A DNA stretch of 64,000 nt from Pseudomonas sp. Marseille-Q3773 (lineage in GTDB: Bacteria > Pseudomonadota > Gammaproteobacteria > Pseudomonadales > Pseudomonadaceae): contig NZ_OU745390.1 in assembly GCF_916618955.1 (NCBI RefSeq), forward strand, positions 2,232,001-2,296,000, written 5' to 3'. The notes below the pieces were generated by a model. The model was not told the origin of the DNA. It ran no database searches and saw nothing but the letters and a program-made list of their open reading frames with translations. Shown here one piece after another: positions 56,449-64,000 of this stretch (position 1 is its first letter; every line of letters begins with the position of its first letter). The position numbers and the translations under genes were made by a program.

Positions 56449-57098
56449 GGCGTGACCTCCTGGCTGGCGGGGCGGGCGAAGAACTCGGCGATGGCCTTGA
56501 CCTCGGCAGCGGTCATGGCCTTGGCCACACCGACCATCAACTGGTTGGGGTCATTGCTGCGGCTGCCGTCACGCCAGGCATTGAGCTGCGCCACCAGGTA
56601 ACTGGCGGGCTGCCCGGCCAAAGGCGGGAAGTGTTCGCCAACGCCGCTGCCGCCCGGGCCATGGCACTGCACGCAGCCGGGTATCTGCCGGCTCCAGTCG
56701 CCGTACAGGGCCATGCGGGTGGTGGGGTCGTTGGCAATCTGCTGGCGGCGCAGCTCGCCGCCGGGGCTGGCCGGCAGGCTGGCCAGGTAGTTGCTGACCG
56801 CGTCGATCTCGTCGTCGCTCAAGGCCTTGGCCAACGGCTCCATCACCGGCTGCTTGCGGCTGCCGCTGCGCCAGTCATGCAACTGCTTGCGCAGGTAGCC
56901 GGCCGGCAGCCCGGCCAGGCGCGGAAAGCCGGCAGCGGCAATGCCCTTGCCGTCCGCGCCATGGCAACCCAGGCAAGCCATGGCAGCGGGGTTGGCCCCA
57001 CCCTGGGTGAAGATCTTCTGGCCATCGGCGGCATGCGCCGCAGGCCAGGCCAGGATCAGCAGGCTGCCGACCACGACACGTCTCAAGGGTGTCATCAC
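56445..57098 (-). CDS. tsdB: Cytochrome c4-type diheme protein, TsdB-like partner
   Basis: 217 residues with a signal peptide (MMTPLRRVVVGSLLILAWPA) and two CxxCH sites, CLGCH (C42-H46) and CVQCH (C142-H146), in two similar halves, as in cytochrome c4. Its end overlaps tsdA by 4 bp, so it probably takes electrons from TsdA and passes them to a terminal oxidase. A nested palindrome sits in its promoter region. Confidence 0.88.
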   Translation of the reverse strand: MMTPLRRVVVGSLLILAWPAAHAADGQKIFTQGGANPAAMACLGCHGADGKGIAAAGFPRLAGLPAGYLRKQLHDWRSGSRKQPVMEPLAKALSDDEIDAVSNYLASLPASPGGELRRQQIANDPTTRMALYGDWSRQIPGCVQCHGPGGSGVGEHFPPLAGQPASYLVAQLNAWRDGSRSNDPNQLMVGVAKAMTAAEVKAIAEFFARPASQEVTP

Positions 57099-57116
57099 GA
57101 ATCTCCTTTTCTATTG

Positions 57117-57143
57117 TTATATGCTTAGGCCTAAAACATATAA
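57117..57143. promoter_or_regulatory. Nested palindrome upstream of tsdBA
   Basis: TTATATG ... CATATAA arms surround TTAGGCCTAA, itself a perfect 10-bp palindrome. It lies 19 bp upstream of tsdB. The AT-rich dyad resembles operators of ArsR-type redox or sulfur sensors, but no regulator gene is in view. Confidence 0.5.
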
Positions 57144-57172
57144 GCAAAAGGAGCGCGATCAGTTGCCCTGGA

Positions 57173-57532
57173 TCAACTTCCGGAGATGCATTGGGTGGCT
57201 GCGGTGCGCACGTCGCCCAGGCGCAGCGGGAAGTTGTTCAACCGCTCGTGCAGCTTGATGCTGCTGCCGCTACCACGCTTGTCGATGTCAACCAGCGCCG
57301 CCGGGCCCACGCCGGAGCTGATCTTCTGCGGCACGATCAGGCGCAGGCCATCGCCGCGCTGCTCCTCCACCAGCGGGTCGCGCGTTTCGGCCAGCTTGTG
57401 CTTGACGCAATCGGCATAGGCGCGAGGCGACTTGCCGGAAATAACGTCCAGCGTTTCATGCGATTGTTCCAGCTCCGCGACACTCACGCAGCCACCCAGC
57501 GTCAGCGCCAACGCCGCCACCATCCACTTCAT
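57173..57532 (-). CDS. Small lipoprotein
   Basis: 119 residues from MKWMVAALALTLGGCVSVAE with a clear lipobox (LGGC). The mature part (KSPRAYADCVKHKLAETRDP ... TAATQCISGS) has two cysteines likely joined. An ATG six codons upstream is possible. Conserved hypothetical; function unknown. Confidence 0.75.
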   Translation of the reverse strand: MKWMVAALALTLGGCVSVAELEQSHETLDVISGKSPRAYADCVKHKLAETRDPLVEEQRGDGLRLIVPQKISSGVGPAALVDIDKRGSGSSIKLHERLNNFPLRLGDVRTAATQCISGS

Positions 57533-57692
57533 TTGCAGCACCTCTGCCATCAAGAATCCGCTTCGACCACGACCAGGCGGTTTTGCTCCCTGCTTTGGCA
57601 GATTTATCTGCGCCTGGCCGAACAGCGCGGCAGTGTAACCCGACATCGTGGTATCGTTTGCCTTTGCAGAACCAATCCTTGCGGAGCATCAC

Positions 57693-57995
57693 ATGAAATT
57701 CGTACACCAGCGCGAGCACCTGAACGAGGACGACATCGTCGTCATCGAGTGCTCCCAGCGCTGCAACATCCGCCTGATGAACGACGCCAACTTCCGCAGC
57801 TTCAAGAACGGCGGCCGTCACACCTACCACGGCGGCCATTTCGACAAGTTCCCGGCGAAGATCACCGTGCCCAGCACCGGCTTCTGGAACATCACCATCG
57901 ATACCGTGACCACCCGTCCGATCTCGGTCACCCGCAAGCCGACCTTGACCCACAAGATCAAGATTGTCCGTCGTTCGTCGTCGAAACTCAGGTAA
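57693..57995 (+). CDS. DUF1883-domain protein
   Basis: 100 residues, MKFVHQREHLNEDDIVVIEC. Beta-rich, with the segments RCNIRLMNDANFRSFKNGGR and FDKFPAKITVPSTGFWNITI typical of DUF1883, sometimes fused to TIR domains elsewhere. No such fusion here. Start chosen at the family-typical MKF, ATG at 57693. Soluble; role unknown. Confidence 0.82.
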   Translation: MKFVHQREHLNEDDIVVIECSQRCNIRLMNDANFRSFKNGGRHTYHGGHFDKFPAKITVPSTGFWNITIDTVTTRPISVTRKPTLTHKIKIVRRSSSKLR

Positions 57996-58002
57996 GGCCC
58001 CC

Positions 58003-58173
58003 ATGACCCAGACCATCAAGTACGTCATCAAATACAAACTCGACGGCCAGCGCCGCTGGGACTTCGCGCAGATGCCCGACGCCTCCCTCGAACAAGCCCT
58101 GGAAGCCCTGCGCAAGATCCACGGGGAAGACGCCGAGAAGATCAGCGACATCCAGGTCAGCAAAGCCTTGTAA
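58003..58173 (+). CDS. Small conserved hypothetical protein
   Basis: 56 residues, MTQTIKYVIKYKLDGQRRWD ending KISDIQVSKAL. It starts 7 bp after the DUF1883 stop, so it is probably cotranscribed. Beta-alpha-beta-like, charged, no signal. Not recognised. Confidence 0.65.
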   Translation: MTQTIKYVIKYKLDGQRRWDFAQMPDASLEQALEALRKIHGEDAEKISDIQVSKAL

Positions 58174-58217
58174 GCCCCGCCCCCCATTGCATCGCCCGCC
58201 CACGCAAGGAGAACCGC

Positions 58218-59306
58218 AGGAGCCACGGGCCCGACCGCCGCATCCTCGACCTGCTGGGCGTTGAACTGCCCATCCTCCAGGCGCCGATGGCGGGGGCAAG
58301 CGGTGCGCCCATGGCCATTGCGGTGGGCCTGGCGGGCGGGCTGGGGGCTCTGCCCTGCGCCATGCTCACGGCCGACCAGGTGCGCGACGAAATCGCCGCC
58401 TTCCGGGCCGCCTGCCCGGGCCGCCCGCTGAACCTGAACTTCTTCTGCCACCAGCCGCCGGCGCCCGATGCCGAACGCGATGCCCGCTGGAAGCAGGCAC
58501 TCGAGCCGTATTACCGGGAAGTCGGGGCGGATTTCGCAGCCCCCACGCCGGTGTCCAACCGCGCACCTTTCGACGAACAGAGTTGCCAGCTGGTCGAACA
58601 GCTGCGCCCGGAAGTGGTGAGTTTCCACTTCGGCCTGCCCCGGCTCGACCTGCTGCAACGGGTCAAGGCCAGCGGTGCCAAGGTGCTGTCCAGTGCCACC
58701 ACCGTGGAAGAAGCCGTGTGGCTGGAGCAGCATGGCTGTGACGCGATCATCGCCATGGGCTATGAAGCGGGCGGCCATCGCGGCATGTTCCTCAGCGACG
58801 ACATCACCAGCCAGATCGGCACCTTCGCCCTGGTGCCGCAGGTGGCCGACGCGGTCCGCGTGCCGGTGATCGCCGCCGGCGGCATTGGTGACCACCGCGG
58901 CCTGGCCGCCGCACTGGCCCTGGGCGCCGCGGCGGTGCAGATCGGAACGGCGTACCTGTTCTGCCCCGAGGCCAAGGTTTCGCCGGCGCATCGACAGGCC
59001 CTGGACAGTGCCTCTGCCAGCGATACAGCGTTGACCAACCTGTTCACCGGCCGCCCGGCGCGCGGTATCAACAACCGCATCATGCGCGAGCTGGGGCCGA
59101 TGAGCGAGCTGGCACCATGCTTCCCGCTGGCCGGTGGCGCGCTGATGCCGTTGCGCGCGATCACCGACCCGCAGGGCAACAGCGATTTCAGTAACCTGTG
59201 GTCGGGGCAGGCGTTGCGCCTGGGCCGGCACCGGCCGGCGGGCGAGTTGACCCGCGAAATTGCCGAGAAGGCGCTGACCATGGTCGGGCGAGCGGCATCT
59301 TCATAA
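58218..59306 (+). pseudogene. Nitronate monooxygenase (2-nitropropane dioxygenase family) with mutated start codon
   Basis: FMN enzyme oxidising nitronates. The frame is intact and reads SHGPDRRILDLLGVELPILQ then APMAGASGAPMAIAVGLAGG, the family N-terminus, but no ATG, GTG or TTG precedes it in frame. An AAGGAG site (58206-58211) lies 6 nt before AGG (58218-58220), where ATG is expected, so one T-to-G change would explain it. The first in-frame ATG is 58287, which would delete the first strand and part of the FMN phosphate site. The rest is normal: IIAMGYEAGGHRGMFL, VIAAGGIGDHRGLAAALALG, AVQIGTAYLF. It would have about 362 residues. Confidence 0.75.
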
Positions 59307-60154
<848 letters not shown>

Positions 60155-60155
<1 letters not shown>

Positions 60156-60835
60156 TGCCGCTGGACGCCAGTGACCTGGGGGCTATCTGGCTGACCGTGA
60201 AACTGGCCAGCCTGACCACCTTGATCCTGCTGATCGTCGGCACGCCAGTCGCCTGGTGGCTGGCGCGCACGCATTCATGGCTGCGTGGCCCGGTGGGTGC
60301 CGTGGTGGCCTTGCCGCTGGTGTTGCCACCCACGGTAATCGGCTTCTACCTGCTGATCGCCCTTGGCCCGCAGGGTTGGCTGGGCCAGGCCACCCAGGCA
60401 CTGGGCCTGGGCAGCGTGGTGTTCAGCTTCAGCGGCCTGGTGATCGGCTCGGTCATCTACTCCATGCCGTTCGTGGTCCAGCCGCTGCAGAACGCCTTTG
60501 CCGCAATCGGCCAGCGCCCGCTGGAAGTGGCCGCCACGCTGCGCGCCAGCCCCTGGGACAGCTTTGTCCACGTGGTGCTGCCGCTGGCCCGCCCGGGCTT
60601 CATCACCGCCAGCATCCTCGGCTTCGCCCATACCGTGGGCGAGTTCGGCGTGGTGTTGATGATTGGTGGCAATATCCCGGACAAGACCCGCGTGGTCTCG
60701 GTGCAGATCTTCGACCATGTCGAGGCCATGGCCTATTCGCAAGCGCACTGGCTGGCTGGCGCCATGCTGCTGTTCTCTTTCCTGGTGCTGCTCCTGCTGT
60801 ACGCTGGACGCCGCGGCAAAGCTGGCTGGAGCTGA
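60155..60835 (+). CDS. modB: Molybdate ABC transporter permease
   Basis: 226 residues, about five helices, with the inner-membrane EAA motif region [20 protein letters not shown]. Starts [20 protein letters not shown] at the ATG overlapping the modA stop by 1 nt; its stop lies 1 bp before modC. Confidence 0.95.
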
Positions 60836-60836
60836 A

Positions 60837-61928
60837 ATGAGCGGTTCGATTGTGGCACGCCTGAAACTGGCCCGCGACGACTTCACCCTGGATGTCGGCC
60901 TGCACCTGCCAGGGCGCGGCATCAGCGCACTGTTCGGCCACTCGGGCTCCGGCAAGACCAGCTGCCTGCGTTGCCTGGCCGGGCTGGAACGGACCGCCAG
61001 TGCGTATATCGAGGTCAATGGCGAAGTCTGGGAAGACAGCGCGCGCGGCTACTTCCGGCCGCCACACCTGCGCCCGGTAGGCTATGTGTTCCAGGAGGCC
61101 AGCCTGTTCCCGCACCTGTCGGTGCGCGGCAACCTGGAATTCGGCTGGCGCCGGGTGGCCCGCGCCGAACGCAAGGTCAACCTCGAGCAGGCGTGCCAAT
61201 TGCTGGGCATAGGCCATTTGCTGGCACGCCGGCCTGCGACTTTGTCCGGTGGCGAGGCGCAGCGGGTGGGCATCGCCCGCGCCCTGCTGAGCAGCCCGCG
61301 CCTGCTGTTGATGGACGAGCCGCTGGCGGCGCTGGACGGGCCACGCAAGCGCGAGATCCTGCCCTACCTGGAACGCCTGCACGGCGAACTGGACATCCCC
61401 GTGGTGTATGTCAGCCATGCCCAGGACGAAGTGGCGCGGTTGGCCGACCACCTGGTGTTGCTGGAACAGGGCCAGGCGGTGGCCTGCGGCCCGGTCGGCG
61501 AGACCCTGGCCCGCCTCGACCTGTCGCTGGCCCAGGGCGAGGACGCCGGCGTGGTGTTCGACGGCCTGGTGGTGGGCCACGACCCACACTACGACCTGCT
61601 CACCCTGCGCCTGCCTGGCAACCATGGGCCGCTGCTGCGCATCGCCCACCCGGCCCAGGTGATCGGCAGCACCTTGCGGGTCAAGGTGCAGGCGCGTGAC
61701 ATCAGCCTTGCGCTGACGGCTGATGGCACATCGAGCATCCTCAACCGCCTGCCGGTGCGCGTGTGCGCAAGCCGGGCGGCGGCCAACCCGGCCCATGTGC
61801 TGGTCAGCCTGGATGCCGAAGGCAATGCCCTGCTGGCGCGGATCACCCGCTTCTCGGCAGACCAGCTCGGCCTGCACCCGGGCCAGGTGCTGTTTGCCCA
61901 GATCAAGTCGGTGGCCTTGCTGGGCTGA
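60837..61928 (+). CDS. modC: Molybdate ABC transporter ATP-binding protein
   Basis: 363 residues: Walker [10 protein letters not shown], signature [16 protein letters not shown], Walker [14 protein letters not shown]-loop [11 protein letters not shown], and a C-terminal MOP/TOBE molybdate-sensing domain ([20 protein letters not shown]). It completes the modABC unit. Confidence 0.96.
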   Translation: MSGSIVARLKLARDDFTLDVGLHLPGRGISALFGHSGSGKTSCLRCLAGLERTASAYIEVNGEVWEDSARGYFRPPHLRPVGYVFQEASLFPHLSVRGNLEFGWRRVARAERKVNLEQACQLLGIGHLLARRPATLSGGEAQRVGIARALLSSPRLLLMDEPLAALDGPRKREILPYLERLHGELDIPVVYVSHAQDEVARLADHLVLLEQGQAVACGPVGETLARLDLSLAQGEDAGVVFDGLVVGHDPHYDLLTLRLPGNHGPLLRIAHPAQVIGSTLRVKVQARDISLALTADGTSSILNRLPVRVCASRAAANPAHVLVSLDAEGNALLARITRFSADQLGLHPGQVLFAQIKSVALLG

Positions 61929-61985
61929 GCATCCGCCGCATGGCCGCTGTCCATTGATCAATCACCTGATCGAGGCCTGCTGCCG

Positions 61986-63008
61986 ATGCTCGACTGCCCG
62001 CTTCCCGCTACACTGCATTACGTCGATGACAGCCAGCCCGGCCTGACCCGCCGACGCTGGCGCGACCGCTTCATCTACCTGGACGCCGAAGGCCGCCGGG
62101 TACGCGACCCGGACACCTTGGCACGCATCGCCGCCCTGGTGATCCCCCCGGCCTACACCGACGTGTGGATCTGTGCCGACCCGCAGGGCCACCTGCAAGC
62201 GACGGGGCGCGATGCCCGTGGCCGCAAGCAGTACCGCTACCATGCCCAGTGGCGGGAAACCCGCGACCAGCACAAGTACGGGCGCATGCTGGCCTTCGCC
62301 CAGGCCTTGCCCAAGCTGCGCAAACAGCTGGAGGCGCACCTTGCCCGCCCAGGCCTGGATCGGGAAAAGGTCATGGCCCTGGTGGTCAGCCTGCTGGACC
62401 ACACCCTGATCCGCATCGGCAATCAACGCTACCTGCGTGACAACAAGTCTTACGGGCTGACCACCCTGCGCAACCGCCACGTGCAGGTCAAGGGCAGTAC
62501 CATTCGTTTCCAGTTCCGTGGCAAGCGTGGCGTCGAACACAACGTCACCCTCAACGACCGGCGCCTGGCCAACCTGCTCAAGCGTTGCATGGAGCTGCCT
62601 GGCCAGGCGCTGTTCCAGTACCTGGATGAAAATGGCCAGCGGCATAGCGTCGGCTCCAGCGAGGTCAACCAGTTCCTGCAACAGTTGACCGGCGCCGATT
62701 TCACCGCCAAGGACTACCGCACCTGGGCCGGCAGCCGCCTGGCCCTGGAGCTGCTGCGCCCCCTGGCCTGGGAACCCGAAAGCGAAGCCAGGCGCCAGGT
62801 CAGCGCTATCGTCCGCCAGGTCGCCACGCGCCTGGGCAACACACCGGCCGTGTGCAGGCGCTGCTACATCCACCCGGCGGTACTTGAACACTTTGCTGCG
62901 GGACGCCTGGCCAACTTGCCAAAAAGCCGCCTGCGCAAAGGCCTGGACCGCGAAGAAGTGGCATTATTGCTATTTCTTCAGGCACTTGCGGAACAGCAGG
63001 ACCATTGA
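61986..63008 (+). CDS. DNA topoisomerase IB
   Basis: Type IB (poxvirus-like) topoisomerase of 340 residues that relaxes supercoils through a 3'-phosphotyrosyl link. Catalytic-domain residues are visible: RIGNQRYLRDNKSYGLTTLR with the Arg and Lys, FRGKRGVEHNVTL, RTWAGSRLALELLR, and the nucleophile Tyr in RRCYIHPAVLE. Full length for bacterial members. It follows modC by 57 bp; no functional link is evident. Confidence 0.94.
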   Translation: MLDCPLPATLHYVDDSQPGLTRRRWRDRFIYLDAEGRRVRDPDTLARIAALVIPPAYTDVWICADPQGHLQATGRDARGRKQYRYHAQWRETRDQHKYGRMLAFAQALPKLRKQLEAHLARPGLDREKVMALVVSLLDHTLIRIGNQRYLRDNKSYGLTTLRNRHVQVKGSTIRFQFRGKRGVEHNVTLNDRRLANLLKRCMELPGQALFQYLDENGQRHSVGSSEVNQFLQQLTGADFTAKDYRTWAGSRLALELLRPLAWEPESEARRQVSAIVRQVATRLGNTPAVCRRCYIHPAVLEHFAAGRLANLPKSRLRKGLDREEVALLLFLQALAEQQDH

Positions 63009-63260
63009 CCCGGTCTATTCAGTCCATGAGGGGAAGAAATTTCCCATTGGCTACCCAGCCCCCTATTCTTGCCAGCGAGCACCTTGGCCGACAAACCCCT
63101 GGTGGTTTGCTTCGGCACCTGCGACTGAAAGCACGCAACAGAATTTGTCTGTCGGGGAATTACTATCCGCCGAAAGCGTCTTTAATGAGAAGGAAGAGGG
63201 ACCAGCTCCCACCGCCGTGGCAACTAGCCCGACGGACTTTTAATCACCAAGGAGAACTAC

Positions 63261-63458
63261 ATGCTGATACTCACCCGTAAGGTTGGCGAAAGCATCGTCA
63301 TCAATGATGACATCAAAGTCACCATTCTGGGCGTCAAGGGGATGCAAGTGAGGATCGGTATCGATGCACCGAAAGATGTCCAGGTCCATCGCGAAGAGAT
63401 CTTCAAGCGTATCCAGGCCGGCAGCCCGGCCCCGGAGAAGCACGACGACTCGCACTGA
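63261..63458 (+). CDS. csrA: Carbon storage regulator CsrA/RsmA
   Basis: RNA-binding dimer of 65 residues that blocks ribosome binding at GGA-containing leaders. [20 protein letters not shown] with key residues L4 and R44 (VHREEIF) present. AAGGAG lies 7 nt before the ATG. The 252-bp gap before it likely holds its promoters; I see no other gene there. Confidence 0.97.
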   Translation: MLILTRKVGESIVINDDIKVTILGVKGMQVRIGIDAPKDVQVHREEIFKRIQAGSPAPEKHDDSH

Positions 63459-63503
63459 ACGACCTGCCTCAAGCCGCACGGATGCGCTTGATCGCCGCGC
63501 GCT

Positions 63504-63857
63504 TCAGCTGCCCAGCAGCTCGCGCACCTTGGCGATCATACAGTCCATGTCGAACGGTTTATCGAACACTGCGGCGAACAGGTCCGGGCAGCCCTGGTTG
63601 GCTTGTGCGCCACTCATGAGAATGACCGGCAGGTCGCTCAGGGCCGGGTCTTCGCGCATCGAACGCACCAGCTCCTCGCCATTGAGCAGCGGCATCATGT
63701 AGTCGGTGATCACCAGCTGAACGCGCTTTTCCTTAAGCGCTTCCAGCGCCTTGCAGCCGTTGCTCGCCTTCTCCACCAGAAAACCTTCATCCTCCAGGGC
63801 GAAACCAAGGATGTCGGCAATCAGGTACTCGTCATCGACGATCAGGATGGTGTTCAT
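63504..63857 (-). CDS. Single-domain CheY-like response regulator
   Basis: 117 residues, one receiver domain only. Phosphoacceptor D52 (LVITDYMMPLLNGEELV), acidic pair D8-D9 (TILIVDDEYLIAD), S82 (VILMSGAQ) and K100 (AVFDKPFDMD). No output domain. It follows a KaiC-like gene by 12 bp, a frequent pairing in signalling clusters. Confidence 0.9.
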   Translation of the reverse strand: MNTILIVDDEYLIADILGFALEDEGFLVEKASNGCKALEALKEKRVQLVITDYMMPLLNGEELVRSMREDPALSDLPVILMSGAQANQGCPDLFAAVFDKPFDMDCMIAKVRELLGS

Positions 63858-63869
63858 GGGTTTGCCCCG

Positions 63870-64000
63870 TCAGCCACTCCCCTGTGGCACCGGCGTTCCC
63901 GAAAGCACACCACAGGCGCCTTCGAACGCCTTGCGCAGGGTAATGCCCTGTGAGCCGATCTGCAGCTCGTGCAAGGCAGGGTCGTGATGGCTGTCACGCA
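63870..64000 (-). CDS. C-terminal end of a KaiC-like ATPase (cut by window end)
   Basis: The reverse strand from 64000 reads RDSHHDPALHELQIGSQGIT then LRKAFEGACGVLSGTPVPQG and a stop at 63870-63872. The HELxIGxxGxxLxxxFxGxxGVLxGxP pattern is the C-terminal segment of KaiC/RadA-type RecA-fold signalling ATPases in Pseudomonas. Only ~42 residues are in view, so the call rests on this tail and on the adjacent response regulator. Confidence 0.6.
   Translation of the reverse strand, partial: RDSHHDPALHELQIGSQGITLRKAFEGACGVLSGTPVPQGSG

Overview
The window is chromosomal DNA of a Pseudomonas putida-group bacterium. It is GC-rich and carries the typical 'CGCGGG...CCCGCTCCCACAGG' REP elements in most gaps. 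Gene order in two blocks matches what I recall of P. putida KT2440: the asparaginase-rbs-csp-thrS-infC-rpmI-rplT-pheST-ihfA-merR-tRNA-Pro block, and the gor-galU-cytochrome-mod-topoisomerase-csrA block. These correspondences are from memory, not from a search.

Layout. 1-6.4 kb: a sugar-acid locus (MFS transporter cut by the window edge, IlvD/Edd dehydratase, GntR regulator) interrupted by an IS3-family element inserted in a REP, then an AAA ATPase. 6.5-10.9 kb: an HD phosphohydrolase, a frameshifted unknown gene, a pair of small Pseudomonas-specific proteins, glutaminase and a frameshifted NYN-domain gene. 11.3-17.8 kb: an AT-rich island with no integrase, ending at tRNA-Pro. It encodes a receiver-domain protein, a protein with two GHKL ATPase modules, a C5 cytosine methyltransferase, a divergent AspBHI-like nuclease and a Vsr endonuclease. 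I consider it the best candidate for an undescribed defence system. 17.8-25.4 kb: the core translation operon. 25.7-36.2 kb: a cold-shock protein, small secreted proteins, the ribose/nucleoside operon under RbsR, periplasmic asparaginase, and an SOS-boxed DUF1654 gene. 36.2-47.4 kb: housekeeping genes, two tRNA-Val, puuB, a degenerate C39-like lipoprotein, terC, nhaR, sstT, yceH and ahpCF. 47.5-51.4 kb: a compact chaperone-usher fimbrial operon. 51.5-55.3 kb: gor and galU, with an inactivated IS4-family element sitting in the galU terminator. 55.5-64 kb: tsdBA thiosulfate dehydrogenase genes, small proteins, a nitronate monooxygenase gene that seems to have lost its start codon, modABC behind a ModE-like box, topoisomerase IB, csrA, a CheY-like regulator and the end of a KaiC-like gene.

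How the parts work together. In the island the methyltransferase, dual-GHKL and receiver genes run leftward and the nuclease and vsr genes run rightward from a 74-bp shared promoter region. This suggests a modification/restriction pair coupled to a two-component-like signalling pair. The ribose operon joins a secreted nucleoside hydrolase to an ABC importer and ribokinase, so nucleosides can feed the pentose pathway. tsdB and tsdA overlap and should form one electron-transfer unit. modA, modB and modC are translationally coupled.

Several genes carry single-base lesions: two frameshifts, one lost start codon and two nonsense codons. These may be true decay or sequencing error; raw reads would decide.
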